From positions 1 to 6,003 of the forward strand of contig JBIOVR010000047.1 in the NCBI GenBank assembly GCA_044867875.1: DNA of 6,003 nucleotides, written 5' to 3'. Both the position numbers and the translations under genes were made by a program. This document shows positions 1 to 5,898 of the stretch, one piece after another. The first letter of the stretch is position 1. The number at the start of each line of letters is the position of its first letter. The notes under the pieces are model-generated. The model was not told the DNA's origin and did not search any database. It saw only the letters and a program-made list of their open reading frames with translations. The stretch comes from VBAS01 sp044867875. Lineage in GTDB: Bacteria > Bacteroidota > Bacteroidia > Chitinophagales > Chitinophagaceae.

Positions 1-322
1 CGTCATGATGGATACCTAATACTTCTGACGGCTCGATAGTTTGAATGATGAGGTGACTGGGAGTACGTTGAAAGAAGCTGGTGATCGAAAGAAAAAACTG
101 ACCATCTAATGCGATCCATTCTGTTATCTCTTTTCCATTCTTATAGTAATAAATTCTTGCGACCCCTTTTTCAATAAAATAAATGTAATCTGAAACAGTA
201 TTTTCTTTTAATAGAAAATGATCCTTTTTCACCGACCAATGCTTCCATGATTGGTGGAATGATTCCATACTTTCAGCTGAAAGAGGGGAAATAACTGTAA
301 TAGCATTTTGCAATGGATCCAC
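1..322 (-). CDS. Crp/Fnr-family transcriptional regulator, N-terminal part (cut by window edge)
   Basis: The 107 codons visible here encode the N-terminal cyclic-nucleotide-binding-like beta-roll of a Crp/Fnr regulator. The reading is DPLQNAITVISPLSAES, then FLLKENTVSDYIYFIEKG (about residues 36-53), then VARIYYYKNGKEITEWI and a QTIEPSEVLGI segment. The helix-turn-helix lies beyond base 1. I chose the GTG at 322 because it gives the usual short N-terminal helix (M-DPLQNAI) of Bacteroidota members; an in-frame TAA at 335-337 limits the start. TTG at 328 is possible, and the first ATG (268) would remove that helix. The cAMP-contacting signature GExxxxRxA of true Crp is absent in the visible part, so cAMP binding is doubtful and the ligand is unknown. 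It lies downstream of the terminator at 365-394, so it is probably transcribed separately from the outer-membrane gene. Confidence 0.82.
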   Translation of the reverse strand, partial: MDPLQNAITVISPLSAESMESFHQSWKHWSVKKDHFLLKENTVSDYIYFIEKGVARIYYYKNGKEITEWIALDGQFFLSITSFFQRTPSHLIIQTIEPSEVLGIHHD

Positions 323-364
323 TGGCAAGATTTCTTAAGGAATTTAGTCAATTATCTTCTAAAT

Positions 365-394
365 AAAACAAGGCACCCGTAAGTGCCTTGTTTT
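365..394 (-). terminator. Rho-independent terminator after the outer-membrane protein gene
   Basis: A perfect 12-bp inverted repeat (AAAACAAGGCAC / GTGCCTTGTTTT) encloses a 6-base loop, starting 6 bases after the stop codon of the outer-membrane gene. Read on the minus strand, the stem ends in TTTT followed by ATTT. Read on the plus strand it is followed by T-rich sequence too, so it could work in both directions, but only the minus strand has a gene ending here. Confidence 0.88.
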
Positions 395-400
395 TATTTT

Positions 401-1420
401 TTATTGTTGCATTCCGTCTGTTGCACCGGACATGTCAGATTTCATATTCTTTCTTTTGAATAGTGACATATCCATTTTACCAAACCTGTAAGTAAAGTTC
501 AAGCGGAACATTTGCGGATCTCTTTGCCTGCTATAATCCTGGATGAAATATTGACTGAATGAGTGTTGCTCTGATTTTCTTGTTTTGAAAATATCATTAA
601 CACTGAATGAAACTGAAGCAGCATCATTTTTCAGGAAACTCTTTTTGAAAGCTACATCAAAGCCATAAGTTGACTTGATATAACCCTGAGCGGCACTTTG
701 GGCTGCACCCATTGGAGGTCCCATAAAACCACCGCCCTGGCTCACTGGTAAATTTGTTTTTGATTGATAAGTAGCAGTAAGCTGTGCTGTGAATTTTAAA
801 GGTAGTTTAAAATTACTGTTGAATTTTCCAAACCAACTCCACATAGCCTCCTGCGAATAAGTTGAAACATTATCCGTATTGATCTGCGAATTGTACACGT
901 TAATATTTGTGCTGATATCCCACCATTTTTTCAATGTATTTACTGATGTAAACTCAGTACCATAAGCACGGCTTGAGTTAGCATTAATATAGGTATTGAT
1001 CAAAACTTCCTGGCCCGTGATAGGGTGTGCGCCTTTAGTTTGATAACGGGTGATCAGGTCAGTCGATGCTTTATAATAAGCGGATGCAAGGAATGTATTA
1101 TTGCCTTTAAATGTTTTTGCATAAGAGAATTCAAAAGAGGAAGTGAATTCCGGTTTCAGATCAGGATTACCTTGTGTAATATTCAAATTGTCTGTATAAT
1201 CAACATAAGGGATCAATTGGAAGAAATTCGGACGATTGATCCTTCTCGTTACACTTACTTGCAATTCTTGCTTATTCTTTAGTTTTTGACTTAAGAATAA
1301 AGAAGGAAAAAGACTTATAGGATATCTGTTGCTGAACTTACTGTTATCATTTAAAAGAACTCCTGTGTATTCGGAACTCTCTGCTCTTAAACCTGCCTTA
1401 TAACCAAAATTCTTTTTGCT
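401..1420 (-). CDS. C-terminal part of the same outer-membrane receptor: rest of the beta-barrel
   Basis: These 339 codons follow the TGA directly in the same frame, beginning SKKNFGYKAGLRAESSEYTG. They hold the most recognisable barrel signature of the family, RRINRPNFFQLIPYVDYTD followed by GNPDLKPEFTSSFE, and end with a terminal strand FRLNFTYRFGK. After that strand comes a short charged and Met-rich tail (KMDMSLFKRKNMKSD and on to DGMQQ), which is common in this group. A loop with GGGFMGPPMGAA adds to the Met/Gly-rich character. No ATG occurs near the beginning; a TTG at 1264 is the earliest possible start. It has no promoter or ribosome-binding site of its own that I can see, so it should be read as the distal part of the gene and not as a separate gene. 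Confidence 0.8.
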   Translation of the reverse strand, partial: SKKNFGYKAGLRAESSEYTGVLLNDNSKFSNRYPISLFPSLFLSQKLKNKQELQVSVTRRINRPNFFQLIPYVDYTDNLNITQGNPDLKPEFTSSFEFSYAKTFKGNNTFLASAYYKASTDLITRYQTKGAHPITGQEVLINTYINANSSRAYGTEFTSVNTLKKWWDISTNINVYNSQINTDNVSTYSQEAMWSWFGKFNSNFKLPLKFTAQLTATYQSKTNLPVSQGGGFMGPPMGAAQSAAQGYIKSTYGFDVAFKKSFLKNDAASVSFSVNDIFKTRKSEQHSFSQYFIQDYSRQRDPQMFRLNFTYRFGKMDMSLFKRKNMKSDMSGATDGMQQ

Positions 1421-3037
1421 TCATGTTAAAGAAACATAAGCGGCATATACATTGTCATTGTTTTTATAGTTACTGGTAGCAGAAGGTATCAATACAAATT
1501 CACCGGTAGCTGGATCAAGGATATAATTTTGGTTGTCATTGCTCAACTTGCGAAGCTGTGCTCTTACACCAGTTTCTAATTTTATTTTCTTGAACGGTTT
1601 TACGTAATCAGACTGTATGGTTAAAAATTTGTTTGTACCATCACTGATAACCTGTTGCTGATGTTCGCCAATTATATCTCCGGCATTATTAAAATAGTTT
1701 GTGACATATATATTATTACCGCCATTCTTTCCGGAGAAATAATTTACGTCAGCTGTTAATTCTTCACCTTCTTTAGGGAAAAGATGTTTCATACCAAATG
1801 TTAATCCATTTGCATTGAATTCTCGTGTGCCGCTTGAAGTACGTTCACTCATAGAGCTGATCTTCCCTGTATTGTAAATACTATCTGTCAGGATATCTAT
1901 TGTTTCATTAGGATTAAATTCACCATGCACTTTAATAGCTCCTGCAGATAAAGTAGTACGATTAGTTACAAAATAATCCATACCAATGCGGCCAAAAACA
2001 AATTGGCCAGATGTCTTGTTATTATTTTCCTGGCGAACTGTAGTTAACGGGTTGTCATATAAATTAACCCTGTCAGTAGTACCGGTCATTCTTGATTTAT
2101 TTTGATTGACCATTCCACTTGCCGAAAAATTTATTTTATTCTGACGGAGATTGAAATCACCACCGCCATTCATTGCACCACGTTTATCAACACCTGCACG
2201 CAGATTGCCATTAAAGCCATTCTTTTTATTTTTCTTTAAAACGATATTAAGAATACCTGCTGTACCACCTGATGCATCATATTTGGCAGAAGGATTCGTG
2301 ATCACTTCAACACTTTCAATTGCATCAGCAGGGATCTGGTCAAGTGTAAGTGTTGTTGGACGACCATCAATATATAATTGAGGAGCTGCGTTTCTTAAAG
2401 TTACATTTCCATCAATATCCACTTGTACAGAAGGTACGTTACGCATTACATCTACCGCTGTTCCACCTGCACTCACAATATTCTTTTCTACATTAAAAAC
2501 TTTCTTATCGATATCGAGTTTCATCGTAGGCTTATTTGCAATTACAGTAACGCCTTCTAATTGCTTTGCATCGATACTCAATTTTATATTTCCAAGGTCT
2601 TTATCAAATGCATTTAACATGTTGCTCATGGCGGCCATAGCCTGGGATGGATCTGAAGAATTTGGTTTAGGCGCATTTGCATCCATCTTCATTTGAAATG
2701 CAACAGTCTGCTCAACAGGTTTAAAACCTGTAGCAGAAATTTTCAATTTCATCTGACCAAACATTGGAAGATCTGTGAAACTAAATTCACCATTGCTTTT
2801 AGTTGTTATTCCTTTCAGCAATACATCTTTTCTTTTTTTAGTAACAGTATCAAGACGGCTTTGGAGTAATAAAACGGATGCACCATTGATTGCAGCACCG
2901 GTACTATCTGTAATTTTTCCGTATATATGGCCCATGTCCGGGGGTTTTTGACCTTTAGCATTTCCACCGGGAAATTGAGCTTGTACTCCCACCGCAGTCA
3001 TTATTATCAAAGCTGTTAGTAAAACGATCTTTTTCAT
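1421..3037 (-). CDS. N-terminal part of the outer-membrane receptor: signal peptide, carboxypeptidase-regulatory-like domain, plug, first barrel strands
   Basis: This open frame encodes 538 residues. Residues 1-20 form a Sec signal peptide (MKKIVLLTALIIMTAVGVQA, cleavage likely before QFPGG). Residues about 38-113 form a carboxypeptidase-regulatory-like domain (IYGKITDSTGAAINGASV, then GEFSFTDLP and ISATGFKPVEQ). Residues about 116-147 are a Met/Ala/Pro/Asn-rich spacer that looks like an insertion. Residues about 160-272 form the plug: LEGVTVIANKP, then AVDVMRNVPSVQVDIDGNV, LYIDGRP, IPADAIESVEVITNPSAKYD and GGTAGILNIVLKK. From about 275 the barrel begins with alternating strand patterns. The frame ends after YAAYVSLT, where homologues run straight on into the next strand. 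I see no clear N-terminal TonB box. If the TGA is real, this product lacks about two fifths of the protein and could not close a barrel. Confidence 0.85.
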   Translation of the reverse strand: MKKIVLLTALIIMTAVGVQAQFPGGNAKGQKPPDMGHIYGKITDSTGAAINGASVLLLQSRLDTVTKKRKDVLLKGITTKSNGEFSFTDLPMFGQMKLKISATGFKPVEQTVAFQMKMDANAPKPNSSDPSQAMAAMSNMLNAFDKDLGNIKLSIDAKQLEGVTVIANKPTMKLDIDKKVFNVEKNIVSAGGTAVDVMRNVPSVQVDIDGNVTLRNAAPQLYIDGRPTTLTLDQIPADAIESVEVITNPSAKYDASGGTAGILNIVLKKNKKNGFNGNLRAGVDKRGAMNGGGDFNLRQNKINFSASGMVNQNKSRMTGTTDRVNLYDNPLTTVRQENNNKTSGQFVFGRIGMDYFVTNRTTLSAGAIKVHGEFNPNETIDILTDSIYNTGKISSMSERTSSGTREFNANGLTFGMKHLFPKEGEELTADVNYFSGKNGGNNIYVTNYFNNAGDIIGEHQQQVISDGTNKFLTIQSDYVKPFKKIKLETGVRAQLRKLSNDNQNYILDPATGEFVLIPSATSNYKNNDNVYAAYVSLT

Positions 3038-3056
3038 GTGTTGATTTTATCAGAAG

Positions 3057-3064
3057 CAAAAGTA
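3057..3064 (-). promoter_or_regulatory. -7 promoter box of the outer-membrane protein gene
   Basis: The minus strand reads TACTTTTG, a perfect match to the Bacteroidota TAnnTTTG -7 consensus, 19 bases before the ATG at 3037. No good TTG/TTTG -33 box lies at the expected 19-21-base spacing (the nearest TTTG is 25 bases away). This fits a promoter that needs an activator bound at the repeats just upstream. The predicted leader is very short. Confidence 0.65.
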
Positions 3065-3086
3065 TAACTGGGTCGTCTGCCTGGAA

Positions 3087-3123
3087 GCGCAAATGAGACA
3101 AGCGGGAAAAATGTAGCGACGAA
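3087..3123 (-). promoter_or_regulatory. Probable LytTR-type operator upstream of the outer-membrane protein gene (two half-sites)
   Basis: The distal half-site at 3108-3123 reads TTCGTCGCTACATTTT on the minus strand. Exactly 21 bases nearer the gene, 3087-3102 begins CTTGTCTCAT, matching 8 of the first 10 positions of the element TTYGTCGCAT. The pair ends 23 bases upstream of the TACTTTTG box. The near-identical element occurs before the LolA-like gene and the kinase operon. That the LytTR regulator binds here is inferred from the 21-base direct-repeat spacing and its gene's location. Confidence 0.58.
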
Positions 3124-3145
3124 TTTTCTGGGGCTTGATTGGAGG

Positions 3146-3172
3146 AAAAAAAACGGGTACCAATGGTACCCG
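3146..3172 (-). terminator. Rho-independent terminator of the LolA-like gene
   Basis: On the minus strand an 8-bp perfect GC-rich stem (CGGGTACC / GGTACCCG, loop ATT) is followed at once by eight T. It lies 26 bases after the stop of the LolA-like gene and upstream of the operator and promoter of the outer-membrane gene, so it separates the two transcription units. Confidence 0.9.
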
Positions 3173-3198
3173 CAACAAGAATTTAAACTAACAATTGT

Positions 3199-3903
3199 TT
3201 ATTTTGGAATTTCGAAGATCTTAGGATCAATTGCCTTGTTCACTTCTACTTTATCTGTTTTTTGAGACATTTGGAACATTCCCATATCTATGTTTTTAGC
3301 GTATGGCAAAACAATTCCAAAATCAGTTTTCTTATGATCAGAATAAGTAGTGGTTATTTCAACTGACTGACCCATTACTTCACCTTTAATTATGCTTTTA
3401 GTCAAATAATAACTTGTAGGATCAATAAAGTAATAAGTTTCATTACCATCTCCGGTTACTTTTATTTTAAAGCTTCCGCCATCTTTTCCCACCAGCTCAG
3501 CTTTATAACCTTTTGCAGCATAGTCGATCAATGCACCGCCAAGATATATTTGCGGCTTGCCAGACTTATAAGCTGCATCAGGCAATGCTTGTGCGTCAGT
3601 TCCGCCAGCCATTGGATTTACCATCCAGGCACTTTTATCTGTGTAGCATTGTACAATGCTTGTTCCATTAAAATCTAATTCATTTTTATATCCTTTTCCT
3701 TCCAGGAGATATTCTTTTTGTGGAGCTGCATTGCCCATAACGTCTACGGTATTTTCCGTATAAAGAGACTTTACCTGGCTTAGCTTTTCTTTTCCGCCAA
3801 TGGCTTCAACATGTTTGCTGATGACCTCATCAACAGTTTGTGATTGCGCAGCAGTTGCTAAAAATGCAGTGGCGCCAATCATAAGAGTTTTTATCAATTT
3901 CAT
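3199..3903 (-). CDS. Secreted LolA-like protein (outer-membrane-lipoprotein-sorting-like fold)
   Basis: This 234-residue protein has a Sec signal peptide (MKLIKTLMIGATAFLATAAQ, cleavage near residue 20-22). The mature part follows a pattern common in Bacteroidota proteins annotated as outer-membrane-lipoprotein-sorting-like: VDEVISKHVEAIGGKEKL (24-41), LLEGKGYKNELDFNGTSIV, SAWMVNPMAGG (91-101), ALIDYAAKGYKAELVGK (124-140), then YYFIDPTSYYL (157-167). Such proteins are expected to fold as an open half-barrel that can hold a hydrophobic ligand such as a lipid or acyl chain. It has no lipobox cysteine, so it should be soluble in the periplasm. It is not the housekeeping LolA by sequence pattern; the true ligand is unknown. 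It lies between the LytTR regulator and the outer-membrane receptor, with a promoter and operator matching that of the receptor, which suggests a joint envelope task. Confidence 0.72.
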   Translation of the reverse strand: MKLIKTLMIGATAFLATAAQSQTVDEVISKHVEAIGGKEKLSQVKSLYTENTVDVMGNAAPQKEYLLEGKGYKNELDFNGTSIVQCYTDKSAWMVNPMAGGTDAQALPDAAYKSGKPQIYLGGALIDYAAKGYKAELVGKDGGSFKIKVTGDGNETYYFIDPTSYYLTKSIIKGEVMGQSVEITTTYSDHKKTDFGIVLPYAKNIDMGMFQMSQKTDKVEVNKAIDPKIFEIPK

Positions 3904-3939
3904 TTTTAAATTTTTTAAGTAGTTTTTTTAAAAGGACAC

Positions 3940-3969
3940 CAAAAGTATTCAATTCATTTGTAATCCCAA
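3940..3969 (-). promoter_or_regulatory. Promoter of the LolA-like gene (-33 TTG, -7 TACTTTTG)
   Basis: On the minus strand TTG at 3969-3967 is followed by a 19-base spacer and TACTTTTG at 3947-3940, matching the Bacteroidota promoter pattern in both sequence and spacing. The octamer is identical to the -7 box of the outer-membrane gene. The start of transcription should fall near 3934, leaving an A/T-rich leader of about 30 bases without a Shine-Dalgarno sequence. Confidence 0.72.
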
Positions 3970-4004
3970 TTTGATGCGACAAAATCGAAAAAAGTTGCGT
4001 CGAA
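3968..4004 (-). promoter_or_regulatory. Probable LytTR-type operator upstream of the LolA-like gene (two strong half-sites)
   Basis: Two direct repeats lie exactly 21 bases apart on the minus strand: TTCGACGCAACTTTTT (4004-3989) and TTTGTCGCATCAAATT (3983-3968). Their first 11 bases agree at 8 positions. The proximal copy abuts the -33 TTG, the usual place for an activator. The intergenic space (3904-4031) shows no clear terminator for the response-regulator gene before these sites, so some read-through from the kinase operon is possible. Confidence 0.65.
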
Positions 4005-4031
4005 ACAGGCTATGGTCAAAATTTTCTCCAA

Positions 4032-4742
4032 TTAATCCTGCCGTCCTGTTAAATTAAGCACCGCCTCCCTGAAATTCTCTCCAACCGGAAGTTCCATTTC
4101 ATCGAGAAAAACAGAATTCTTCCTGATCGCCGTAATATGTTCCAGTGATACAATGTATGATTTATGTATACGCAAAAATTTAGCCACAGGCAGTTCTTCT
4201 TCAATTGCTTTCATTGCCATCCTTGTGATAACGGCCCTCGATGAGCTTTTTAAATGGATCTTGATATAATCCTTCAGGCCTTCTACATATCGTATATCGT
4301 TGAAGTTGATCTTTAATAGGCTATAATCAACATTGACAAAAAAATAATCAGGATTTGATGATGCATCTTTGTTGGGTCGGTTTTTTAATTCATAAAGCTC
4401 CTTTGCTTTGTTGCAAGCCTTTACAAACCGATCCAATGAAACAGGTTTTACGAGATAATCTGTTACATCAAGATTAAAACCTTCCAATGCATATTTTTCA
4501 TAAGCTGTGATCAGGATGATCATTGGTTTTTCTGTCATGCTTTGGATAAACTGGAGACCGGTAAGTCCCGGCATTTGTATATCTAAAAAAATAAGATCAG
4601 CCGGTTGCTGTTGCAGTACTTTCATGGCTTCCATCGCATTGCTGCATTTAGCCACTAATTGGAGGTAAGGTACCTTGCTGATGTTATCTTCTAAAAGCTC
4701 TAATGCCAGCGGTTCATCATCAACAGCGATACAACGAAGCAT
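4032..4742 (-). CDS. LytTR-family two-component response regulator
   Basis: A 236-residue cytoplasmic regulator with a receiver domain (about 1-120) and a LytTR DNA-binding domain (about 132-232). The receiver shows the acidic pair D8-D9, the phosphorylation site D54 in IFLDIQMPG, T79 in LITAY and K99 in DYLVKP, so all catalytic positions are present. The LytTR part carries the usual YFFVNVDYSLLKINFNDIRY, EGLKDYIKIHL and FLRIHKSYIVSLEHITAI segments. It starts with MLRCIAVDDEPLALELL, the standard N-terminus for the family in Bacteroidota. The ATG shares its A with the kinase stop (TAATG), so translation is probably coupled and the kinase is the cognate partner. LytTR domains bind paired direct repeats, which occur in front of the neighbouring genes and of its own operon. 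Length and composition are normal. Confidence 0.96.
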   Translation of the reverse strand: MLRCIAVDDEPLALELLEDNISKVPYLQLVAKCSNAMEAMKVLQQQPADLIFLDIQMPGLTGLQFIQSMTEKPMIILITAYEKYALEGFNLDVTDYLVKPVSLDRFVKACNKAKELYELKNRPNKDASSNPDYFFVNVDYSLLKINFNDIRYVEGLKDYIKIHLKSSSRAVITRMAMKAIEEELPVAKFLRIHKSYIVSLEHITAIRKNSVFLDEMELPVGENFREAVLNLTGRQD

Positions 4743-5782
4743 TACGATAAATTTAATTGAAGTGAAGCATTGAACCAGCTATCTTTTTGCGAGATCGCCA
4801 ATTTGTGTTTATTTCCGTACAATAAATTTAATCTTCTTTTTACATTGGTTAGACCAATACCTGAAGTTTTATCCTTGATCTCAATTGAGGCAGGCGCAAA
4901 TTTATTCTGAACTGTAAAATTTATCCGTCCTTTTTCTGCTTTTAATTGAACAGATATCATCGCATCTTCGATCATCCCGGTGCCGTGTTTAAAAGCATTT
5001 TCAACAAAGGGTATTAGGAGCATAGGTTCTATTTCATAATTACCATCTACTGCTTCAAGATCAACATTTACCTGTACATTTTTTCCAAAACGCTGTTGCT
5101 GCAGATCGATATAACTATGGAGGTATTCAATTTCTTTTTCGAGCAATACTTTTTCTTCATCCGCTTCGTAAAGCATATAACGCATAAGGGAAGAGAATTT
5201 TAATAAAGAAGGTTCAAGCAGGTCTGACTTTTTTCGTGCTAATGCCACCATATTATTCAGCACATTGAACATGAAATGCGGACTTGCCTGTGAACGTAGC
5301 AATGATAATTCTGTTTTAAGATTTTCAGTTTGTTTTTCCCGGGCTATGCGATCTGCACGGGCACGATCCATTGTCAGTTTGTATGCCGTGCTTCCTGCAA
5401 AAAAGAAAAGAAAGAAAAAGAAGTTAAATAAAATATGACCGCTTAAATTAAATCCCCGCTGATCCATTGTTCCAAAAATGAGCAGCCATCCAAAAATCAA
5501 TAACAAAAGAAATGAAGCAACAATAGCAAGTGCATATTCTTTATATTTTCTCCTGTAAATCAATTTGGGTATAAGAAGGCCTGCATTCAGATAAAAAAAG
5601 CCTATATAAAAGAGATCATTCAGTATATATCGCAATATGATTGTCCCCGAATGCTGTGCTTCTGCAGCTTGTTGTGTATTATTCATCGAAGGCCTCAATA
5701 AAAAAGGCAATGAAAATAAAAGAAACCATGCGGCGGCATGCAGCAATACTGTCACCCATTTTTTTGAATACCATGCGGCCAT
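4742..5782 (-). CDS. LytS/YehU-type membrane sensor histidine kinase
   Basis: A 346-residue kinase with four likely membrane segments (about 9-29, 48-75, 83-104, 113-134), a basic/charged linker helix (about 135-163) and a His_kinase plus HATPase core. The phospho-acceptor is H169 in SQASPHFMFN, a mild variant of the usual NPHFLFN. The ATP-binding N box is VENAFKHG with N262, and the G box is SGIGLTNVKRRL (307-318). There is no separate extracellular sensor domain, so the signal is probably sensed in or near the membrane, as is usual for this class. The fourth membrane segment is very Phe-rich (FNFFFFLFFF), encoded by a 25-base purine run on the plus strand at 5399-5423. It is the first gene of a two-gene operon with the LytTR regulator it should phosphorylate. 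The start at 5782 gives MAAWYSKKW; no strong ribosome-binding site precedes it. Confidence 0.95.
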   Translation of the reverse strand: MAAWYSKKWVTVLLHAAAWFLLFSLPFLLRPSMNNTQQAAEAQHSGTIILRYILNDLFYIGFFYLNAGLLIPKLIYRRKYKEYALAIVASFLLLLIFGWLLIFGTMDQRGFNLSGHILFNFFFFLFFFAGSTAYKLTMDRARADRIAREKQTENLKTELSLLRSQASPHFMFNVLNNMVALARKKSDLLEPSLLKFSSLMRYMLYEADEEKVLLEKEIEYLHSYIDLQQQRFGKNVQVNVDLEAVDGNYEIEPMLLIPFVENAFKHGTGMIEDAMISVQLKAEKGRINFTVQNKFAPASIEIKDKTSGIGLTNVKRRLNLLYGNKHKLAISQKDSWFNASLQLNLS

Positions 5783-5799
5783 GCGGGCAAGATAATGAG

Positions 5800-5811
5800 T
5801 AAAGCGCTTTA
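5800..5811. repeat. 12-bp perfect palindrome in the leader of the kinase gene
   Basis: TAAAGCGCTTTA reads the same on both strands and ends 18 bases before the kinase ATG. It could be a small operator or a weak hairpin in the leader; no T-run makes it a terminator. A chance occurrence is possible in AT-rich sequence. Confidence 0.3.
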
Positions 5812-5826
5812 TTTTTATGAATACTG

Positions 5827-5842
5827 AAAATGATGCGACGAA
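5827..5842 (-). promoter_or_regulatory. Probable LytTR half-site upstream of the kinase-regulator operon
   Basis: The minus strand reads TTCGTCGCATCATTTT, the best form of the element that also precedes the LolA-like and outer-membrane genes. It ends 44 bases before the kinase ATG. At 21 bases on either side I find only weak partners (TTTGCAGACG upstream, TTCATAAAAA downstream, about 5 of 10 matches each), and no clear TAnnTTTG box follows. It suggests autoregulation, with a less complete site. Confidence 0.5.
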
Positions 5843-5851
5843 CCTCAGCTA

Positions 5852-5861
5852 TTCGTCTGCA
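5852..5861 (+). promoter_or_regulatory. Plus-strand copy of the half-site facing the divergent gene
   Basis: TTCGTCTGCA resembles the element TTCGTCGCA with one extra T. Together with 5837-5842 it makes an inverted repeat (GACGAA, 9 bases, TTCGTC). It lies 38 bases before the ATG at 5899, and a near-consensus -7 box TAACTTTA lies at 5887-5894. The sequence match is clear only over about nine bases, so regulation of the divergent gene is tentative. Confidence 0.35.
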
Positions 5862-5898
5862 AAATCGTTGACTGACATAAAACTGATAACTTTAAACC

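Larger units (their letters stand above)
401..3037 (-). pseudogene. TonB-dependent-receptor-like outer-membrane beta-barrel protein, whole gene with one in-frame TGA
   Basis: The reading frame from ATG 3037 to TAA 401 stays in register for 879 codons and is broken only by a TGA at 1421-1423 (codon 539). Both sides belong to the same family: signal peptide, carboxypeptidase-regulatory-like domain, plug, then the large barrel (OMP_b-brl_3 type). About 878 residues is a normal length for this family, so nothing else is missing. No indel is needed to join the halves. After the TGA the first possible start in frame is a TTG at 1264, 52 codons later, in the middle of the barrel, so independent translation of the second part is unlikely to make a useful protein. 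Family members import or bind an unidentified substrate at the outer membrane; the substrate cannot be told from sequence. Upstream it has its own promoter and probable LytTR sites. It may be a genuine pseudogene or an intact gene with a base-call error. Confidence 0.8.

Noticed and set aside
401..1264. Separate gene starting at TTG 1264
   Set aside because: The frame extends in register upstream to the TGA at 1421 with family-like sequence, so the TTG lies inside the barrel and is not a natural start.
1025..1282. 85-codon plus-strand open frame
   Set aside because: It lies antisense to the conserved barrel of the outer-membrane receptor, its translation is Ile/Cys-rich without family character, and it has no promoter or ribosome-binding site.
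1421..1423. Genetic code with TGA read as an amino acid
   Set aside because: There is only one in-frame TGA in about 1,800 codons, Trp uses TGG throughout, and such codes are not known for Bacteroidota of this kind.
2151..2381. 76-codon plus-strand open frame
   Set aside because: It is antisense to the conserved plug region of the receptor and looks like a shadow of its codon use.
5399..5423. 25-base purine tract as a slippage or phase-variation site
   Set aside because: It is a mixed A/G run inside an intact kinase frame that encodes a Phe-rich membrane helix; it is not a clean homopolymer or simple repeat.
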